From: Streptomyces sp. JH14
Lineage (GTDB): Bacteria; Actinomycetota; Actinomycetes; Streptomycetales; Streptomycetaceae
Direction of reading: 5' to 3'
DNA: 64,000 nt
Assembly (NCBI RefSeq): GCF_029428675.1
Contig: NZ_JAJNEL010000001.1
Location: forward strand, 2,604,001 to 2,668,000
Part shown: one piece after another, positions 59,396 to 64,000 of the stretch
Layout of the letters: each line of letters begins with the position of its first letter
Position numbering within the stretch: the stretch's first letter is position 1
The notes under the pieces: model-generated
The model's database searches: none
What the model saw: only the letters and a program-made list of their open reading frames with translations
Told to the model about the DNA's origin: nothing
Position numbers and translations under genes: made by a program

Positions 59396-59428
59396 GATCG
59401 GCCCCCGGCAGGATGCCGGGGGCCGATC
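59396..59428 (-). terminator. Terminator after the acyl-CoA dehydrogenase gene
   Basis: A perfect 15-bp stem (GATCGGCCCCCGGCA and complement) with a 3-nt loop, about 50 bp past the dehydrogenase stop. Confidence 0.85.
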
Positions 59429-59479
59429 AGTGGTCACCAACTGTTCGCAGCGGTCGCCGGGTTACGGAGACCGGCCGGG

Positions 59480-60646
59480 TTACGGCAGGTTGCGGGCCAT
59501 GACGATCCGCTGGACCTGGTTCGTGCCCTCGTAGATCTGGGTGATCTTGGCGTCGCGCATCATCCGCTCCACCGGGTAGTCCCGCGTGTAGCCGTAGCCG
59601 CCGAGGAGCTGGACCGCGTCCGTGGTGATCTCCATCGCGACGTCGGAGGCGAAGCACTTGGCCGCGGCACCGAAGAACGTGAGATCGCCGTCGAGGCGCT
59701 CGGACTTGGCGGCGGCCGAGTAGGTGAGCTGGCGGGCCGCCTCCAGCTTCATCGCCATGTCGGCGAGCATGAACTGGACGCCCTGGAAGTCGCCGATCGG
59801 CTTGCCGAACTGCTTGCGCTCCTGGACGTAGCCCTTGGCGTAGTCGAGGGCGCCCTGCGCGATACCGAGGGCCTGGGCCGCGATCGTGATGCGGGTGTGG
59901 TCCAGGGTCTTCATCGCCGTGGCGAAGCCGGTGCCCTCCTCGCCGATCATGCGGTCGGCGGGGATCCGGACATTGTCGAAGTAGACCTCGCGGGTCGGGG
60001 AGCCCTTGATGCCGAGCTTCTTCTCCGGGGCACCGAAGGAGACGCCCTCGTCCGACTTCTCCACGACGAACGCCGAGATGCCCTTGGAGCGCTTGGTCGG
60101 GTCGGTGACGGCCATCACCGTGTAGTACTCGGAGACGCCCGCGTTGGTGATCCAGCGCTTGACGCCGTTGAGGACCCAGAAGTCGCCGTCACGGACGGCC
60201 TTGGTCTTCATGCCGGCCGCGTCGGAGCCCGCGTCGGGCTCGGAGAGGCAGTACGAGAACATCGCGTCGCCCTTGGCGAGCGGGCCCAGGTACTTCTTCT
60301 TCAGCGCCTCGGAGCCGGAGAGGATCACCGGGAGCGAGCCGAGCTTGTTGACGGCCGGGATCAGGGAGGAGGAGGCGCAGGCGCGGGCCACCTCCTCGAT
60401 CACGATCACGGTGGCGAGGGCGTCGGCCCCGGCCCCGCCGTACTCCTCGGGAACGTGCACGGCCTGCAGGTCGGAGGCGACCAGGGCGTCCAGCGCCTCC
60501 TGCGGGAAGCGGGCCTCCTCGTCGACCGCCGCCGCGAACGGGGCGATCTTCGCCTCTGCGAGCGCACGGACCGTCTCGCGGAGCATGTCGTGCTCCTCGG
60601 CCGGACGGTACAGGTCGAAATCGGTGGAACCCGCCAAGACGCTCAC
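59480..60646 (-). CDS. Acyl-CoA dehydrogenase
   Basis: A 388-residue flavoprotein of the short-chain acyl-CoA dehydrogenase type. Signatures are CLSEPDAGSDAAGMKTKA, WITNAGVSEYYTVMAVTD, LGIAQGALDYAKGYVQERKQ and YGYTRDYPVERMMRDAKITQIYEGTNQ with the catalytic Glu. It catalyses alpha,beta-dehydrogenation of acyl-CoA in fatty-acid or branched-chain amino-acid breakdown. It is divergent from the UDP-glucose dehydrogenase gene. A short TA-rich dyad lies just upstream of the start. Confidence 0.95.
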   Translation of the reverse strand: MSVLAGSTDFDLYRPAEEHDMLRETVRALAEAKIAPFAAAVDEEARFPQEALDALVASDLQAVHVPEEYGGAGADALATVIVIEEVARACASSSLIPAVNKLGSLPVILSGSEALKKKYLGPLAKGDAMFSYCLSEPDAGSDAAGMKTKAVRDGDFWVLNGVKRWITNAGVSEYYTVMAVTDPTKRSKGISAFVVEKSDEGVSFGAPEKKLGIKGSPTREVYFDNVRIPADRMIGEEGTGFATAMKTLDHTRITIAAQALGIAQGALDYAKGYVQERKQFGKPIGDFQGVQFMLADMAMKLEAARQLTYSAAAKSERLDGDLTFFGAAAKCFASDVAMEITTDAVQLLGGYGYTRDYPVERMMRDAKITQIYEGTNQVQRIVMARNLP

Positions 60647-60731
60647 TCCCCAAGGATGCTAACTACCGTTAAGTAACCTAATTTTATGCGCCATGCCCCG
60701 CGAAGACCTATGAGAGGTCCACGTGAGCTGC

Positions 60732-60760
60732 ATGACAGGGGTCCGTAAGATCGGTAAAAC
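60732..60760 (+). promoter_or_regulatory. Predicted promoter of the UDP-glucose dehydrogenase gene
   Basis: ATGACA (60732-60737) and TAAAAC (60755-60760) are spaced 17 bp, a reasonable principal-sigma-type promoter. Transcription would start near 60767, about 60 nt before the chosen ATG. Confidence 0.5.
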
Positions 60761-60826
60761 AGGGCATCCGAAGGCACCACTATGCTCGTTCACCGCACGT
60801 CTGTCCGCATCCCCCAGGAGCACTCC

Positions 60827-62170
60827 ATGGCCCTCAGGATCACTGTGATCGGTACCGGCTACCTCGGCGCCACCCACGCCGCGGCCATGGCGGAGCTCGG
60901 CTTCGAAGTGCTCGGGCTCGATGTCGTGCCCGAGAAGATCGAGATGCTGAGCGCCGGCAAGGTCCCGATGTACGAGCCGGGGCTGGAGGAGATCCTCCAC
61001 AAGCACGTGGCGGGCATCGAGGGGTCCACCGGGCGACTGCGCTTCACCACGTCGTGGGAAGAGGTGGGTGCCTTCGGCGATGTGCATTTCGTCTGCGTGA
61101 ACACCCCGCAGAAGCACGGCGAGTACGCCTGCGACATGAGTTATGTGGACAGTGCCTTCGAGTCGCTGGCGCCGCAGCTGACCCGGCCCGCCCTGGTCGT
61201 CGGGAAGTCGACCGTGCCGGTGGGCTCCGCCGCCCGGCTCGCGGCGCGGCTGGCCGAGCTGGCGCCGGTGGGCACGGACGCGGAACTGGCCTGGAACCCG
61301 GAGTTCCTGCGCGAGGGCTTCGCGGTGAAGGACACCCTGCACCCGGACCGGATCGTGGTCGGTGTGGAGAGCGAGCGGGCCGAGAAGCTGCTGCGCGAGG
61401 TGTACGCGGTGCCGGTCGCGGAGGGGTCGCCGTTCGTGGTGACGGACTTCCCGACCGCCGAGCTGGTGAAGACCGCCGCGAATTCGTTCCTGGCGACCAA
61501 GATCTCGTTCATCAACGCGATGGCGGAGGTCTGCGAGGCCGCCGACGGCGACGTGAAGAAGCTCGCCGAGGCGATCGGCCACGACGAGCGGATCGGCAGC
61601 AAGTTCCTGCGGGCCGGGATCGGCTTCGGCGGCGGCTGCCTGCCCAAGGACATCCGCGCGTTCATGGCGCGCGCCGGTGAGCTGGGCGCGGACCAGGCGC
61701 TGACCTTCCTCCGCGAGGTCGACTCGGTCAATATGCGGCGCCGCGGCCACATGGTGGAGCTGGCCCGGGAGGCCGTGGGCGGAGACTCGTTCCTCGGCAA
61801 GCGGGTGGGTGTGCTGGGTGCGACGTTCAAGCCGGACTCGGACGACGTACGCGACTCGCCCGCGCTGAACGTGGCCGGGCAGATCCACCTGCAGGGCGGC
61901 CAGGTCACTGTCTACGACCCGAAGGGCATGGACAACGCCCGGCGGCTCTTCCCGACGCTCGGGTACGCGGAGTCGGCGCTGGACGCCGTGCGCGGTGCGG
62001 ATGTGGTGCTGCACCTGACGGAGTGGCGCGAGTTCCGTGAGCTGGACCCGGCGGCGCTGGGTGAAGCCGCGACGCACCGGATCATTCTGGACGGCCGTAA
62101 CGCGCTGGACGGTGCCCTGTGGCGCGAGGCGGGCTGGACGTACCGGGCGATGGGGCGGCCCCGGGCCTGA
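60827..62170 (+). CDS. UDP-glucose 6-dehydrogenase
   Basis: A 447-residue NAD-dependent enzyme oxidising UDP-glucose to UDP-glucuronate, a precursor of acidic envelope polysaccharides. The Rossmann motif is VIGTGYLGATHAAAMAELG; the catalytic Cys271 is in GIGFGGGCLPKDIRAF; the C-terminal UDP-binding domain has VGVLGATFKPDSDDVRDSPA. I chose the ATG at 60827 (GGAG 6 nt upstream); an ATG 15 codons earlier lacks an RBS. A GDP-mannose dehydrogenase of the same superfamily is less likely from the motifs. Confidence 0.92.
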   Translation: MALRITVIGTGYLGATHAAAMAELGFEVLGLDVVPEKIEMLSAGKVPMYEPGLEEILHKHVAGIEGSTGRLRFTTSWEEVGAFGDVHFVCVNTPQKHGEYACDMSYVDSAFESLAPQLTRPALVVGKSTVPVGSAARLAARLAELAPVGTDAELAWNPEFLREGFAVKDTLHPDRIVVGVESERAEKLLREVYAVPVAEGSPFVVTDFPTAELVKTAANSFLATKISFINAMAEVCEAADGDVKKLAEAIGHDERIGSKFLRAGIGFGGGCLPKDIRAFMARAGELGADQALTFLREVDSVNMRRRGHMVELAREAVGGDSFLGKRVGVLGATFKPDSDDVRDSPALNVAGQIHLQGGQVTVYDPKGMDNARRLFPTLGYAESALDAVRGADVVLHLTEWREFRELDPAALGEAATHRIILDGRNALDGALWREAGWTYRAMGRPRA

Positions 62171-62202
62171 GCCTGCGTCTCCCGCCGGTCCCCGCAAACA
62201 TC

Positions 62203-62254
62203 CGGGCCCGCGTCTTCCCCTGTCGTTCAGGTCTTCGGGGGAGACGCGGGCCCG
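62203..62254 (+). terminator. Terminator between UDP-glucose dehydrogenase and dipeptidase genes
   Basis: CGGGCCCGCGTCT pairs with its complement (62242-62254), extended by a nearly matching C/G run. The loop is about 16 nt. Both flanking genes converge here. Confidence 0.82.
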
Positions 62255-62271
62255 GGTCGTTTCCGGAGCCG

Positions 62272-63507
62272 TTACCGGGCCGTCGGGGCGTCGAGCTCTT
62301 CGATCGTGGCGTGGGACGGGCCGCGCCGCCTACGCAGGTCACGGGCGACGTCCTCCGCGTCGCGCAGCACCCGTACGGCGTTGCGCCAGGTGAGCTTGGC
62401 GAGGTCGGTGGCGGACCAGCCGCGGCCCAGGAGCTCCGCGATCAGGTTCGGGTAGCCCGCGACGTCCTCGAGGCCGGTGGGGAGGAACGCGGTGCCGTCG
62501 TAGTCGCCGCCGATTCCGATGTGGTCGATCCCGGCGACCTCGCGCATGTGGTCGAGGTGGTCGGCGATGGTCGCCACGGTGGCCATCGGGCGGGGGTTGG
62601 CCGCTTCGAACTCCGCGTGGATCTTCATCGCCTGCGCGGTGGTCTCGAGGTGGTGCAGTCCATGCGCGCGCATGTTCTCGTCCGCGGCCCGGGTCCAGGC
62701 GACGGCGGCCGGCAGGACGAACTTCGGTACGAAGGTCGCAATGGCGATACCGCCGTTGGCCGGGAGCTGTGCGAGCACGTCGTCGGGGACATTGCGCGGA
62801 TGGTCGCAGATCGCCCGCGACGAGGAGTGCGAGAACATCACCGGCGCGGTGGACGTGGCGAGCGCGTCGCGCATCGTCGTCGCCGCCACGTGGGACAGGT
62901 CGACCAGCATGCCGGTGCGGTTCATCTCGCGCACGACCTCGTGGCCGAACGGGGAGAGACCACCGACGCCCGGCTCGTCGGTCGCCGAGTCCGCCCACGC
63001 GATGTTGTCGTTGTGGGTCAGCGTCATGTAGCGGACGCCGAGGGCGTGCAGGGCGCGCAGAGTGCCGAGCGAGTTGTTGATGGAGTGGCCGCCCTCGGCG
63101 CCCATCAGGGAGGCGATCCGGCCCTCGGCGCGGGCCGTCTCCATGTCGTCGGCGGTCAGGGCGCGCCGCAGGTCCGCGGGGTAGCGGTCCAGCAGCTCGG
63201 CGACGACGTCGATCTGTTCCAGGGTGGCGCTGACGGCATCCTCGCCGGCCATGTCGGACCGTACATAGACGGACCAGAACTGCGCGCCGACGCCGCCGGC
63301 GCGCAGCCGCCCGATGTCGGTGTGGAGGTGGGTGGACTGGTCGGTGGCGATGTCGCGTGCGTCCAGGTCGTATCCGACCTGCTCGCGCAGCGCCCACGGC
63401 AGGTCGTTGTGGCCGTCGACGACGGGGTACTCGGCGAGGAGTTCCGCCGCCTGTGCGAGGTGGTCACCGGAGTGGTCCGTGATCCGGCCCGCGATCTGAT
63501 CCGCCAT
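62272..63507 (-). CDS. Membrane dipeptidase-type peptidase (M19)
   Basis: A 411-residue peptidase of the renal dipeptidase family. Zinc ligands are in [14 protein letters not shown] (HxD), GAEGGHSIN (Glu), VDLSHV (His) and [19 protein letters not shown] (His). No signal peptide or lipobox is seen, so it is probably cytoplasmic. It cleaves dipeptides, possibly with D-amino acids from cell-wall turnover. It is followed by purE on the same strand upstream, 26 bp apart. Confidence 0.93.
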   Translation of the reverse strand: MADQIAGRITDHSGDHLAQAAELLAEYPVVDGHNDLPWALREQVGYDLDARDIATDQSTHLHTDIGRLRAGGVGAQFWSVYVRSDMAGEDAVSATLEQIDVVAELLDRYPADLRRALTADDMETARAEGRIASLMGAEGGHSINNSLGTLRALHALGVRYMTLTHNDNIAWADSATDEPGVGGLSPFGHEVVREMNRTGMLVDLSHVAATTMRDALATSTAPVMFSHSSSRAICDHPRNVPDDVLAQLPANGGIAIATFVPKFVLPAAVAWTRAADENMRAHGLHHLETTAQAMKIHAEFEAANPRPMATVATIADHLDHMREVAGIDHIGIGGDYDGTAFLPTGLEDVAGYPNLIAELLGRGWSATDLAKLTWRNAVRVLRDAEDVARDLRRRRGPSHATIEELDAPTAR

Positions 63508-63533
63508 GGTCGCCCGCTTCCTCTTCTGGTTGT

Positions 63534-64000
63534 CTACTTGCCGAAGCCGAAGGACTCGCTGCCCTCGACCTTGGTGCGCAGCCGCTTGCCCTTCTCCGTC
63601 GCCTGGTCGTTCAGCTCCTGCTGGAACTCACGCATGCGCGCCAGCAGCTCGCCGTCGTGGGCGGCGAGGATGCGGGCGGCGAGCAGGCCCGCGTTGCGTG
63701 CGCCGCCGACCGAGACGGTCGCGACCGGGACGCCGGCCGGCATCTGCACGATGGAGAGCAGGCTGTCCATGCCGTCCAGGTACTTCAGCGGAACCGGGAC
63801 GCCGATGACGGGCAGCGGGGTGACGGAGGCGAGCATGCCGGGCAGGTGGGCGGCGCCGCCCGCACCCGCGATGATCGCCTTGATGCCGCGGTCCGCGGCG
63901 TTCTCCCCGTACGCGATCATTTCGCGCGGCATGCGGTGGGCGGAGACGACGTCGACCTCGTAGGGGATCTCGAACTCGTCGAGGGCCTTGGCCGCTGCTT
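63534..64000 (-). CDS. purE: 5-(carboxyamino)imidazole ribonucleotide mutase, 5' end cut
   Basis: The visible 155 codons cover the C-terminal part of class I PurE, which rearranges N5-CAIR to CAIR in purine synthesis. The core [49 protein letters not shown] and [24 protein letters not shown] are all present. The frame runs off the right edge without a start; roughly 20 N-terminal residues are missing. purK would be expected next to it beyond the window. Confidence 0.96.
   Translation of the reverse strand, partial: AAAKALDEFEIPYEVDVVSAHRMPREMIAYGENAADRGIKAIIAGAGGAAHLPGMLASVTPLPVIGVPVPLKYLDGMDSLLSIVQMPAGVPVATVSVGGARNAGLLAARILAAHDGELLARMREFQQELNDQATEKGKRLRTKVEGSESFGFGK

Overview
The window is a stretch of high-GC actinobacterial chromosome, almost certainly from a Streptomyces. 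The evidence is strong GC bias at third codon positions, the mtnA-mtrA-mtrB-lpqB order, an 87-residue WhiB, coenzyme F420 genes, a 16S-23S-5S operon without spacer tRNAs, several LytR-CpsA-Psr (LCP) proteins and an IS1182-type transposon. Both ends cut a gene: a comF-like gene on the left and purE on the right. It reads as core chromosome with one small mobile-element hotspot. I saw no CRISPR array, prophage, tRNA or biosynthetic gene cluster.

Region 1 (1-12.2 kb). The minus strand carries mtnA (methionine salvage), mtrA/mtrB (envelope and development two-component system), lpqB (lipoprotein partner of MtrB) and a comF-like phosphoribosyltransferase, tightly packed as one operon. Divergent from it is a plus-strand operon: a polytopic membrane protein, DUF4129, DUF4350, a MoxR AAA+ ATPase and a DUF58 protein.

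Region 2 (12.2-18.1 kb). A complete rRNA operon lies on the minus strand, with a shared terminator, a 17-bp inverted repeat flanking 23S, a boxA-like leader element and at least three tandem extended -10 promoter candidates. Region 3 (18.1-20.2 kb) holds divergent SpoIIM-family and RDD-family membrane genes. These families usually neighbour MoxR/DUF58 genes, so the rRNA operon appears to split that neighbourhood.

Region 4 (20.4-32.1 kb). Minus-strand metabolic genes: a hypothetical protein, ahcY, a CDF cation transporter, manA, a SIS-domain sugar-phosphate protein, a Trm112-like protein, manB and an L-lactate permease. Between manB and the Trm112 gene sit a 183-bp MITE and a 1709-bp IS1182-family element. 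Both appear to have entered at the manB stop codon without damaging the protein.

Region 5 (32.2-43.2 kb). DUF3499, a zincin-like protein, a large membrane glycosyltransferase with its DUF5719 partner, whiB, a cysteine dioxygenase-like gene and the F420 genes cofD and cofE/fbiB.

Region 6 (43.4-64 kb). DNA glycosylase, NDP-sugar pyrophosphorylase, secreted amidase, TIGR03089 protein, five LCP ligases with an intervening glycosyltransferase, thioesterase, methyltransferase, acyl-CoA dehydrogenase, UDP-glucose dehydrogenase, dipeptidase and purE. With manA/manB and the sugar-nucleotide genes, much of the right half supplies activated sugars and attaches glycopolymers to the cell wall.
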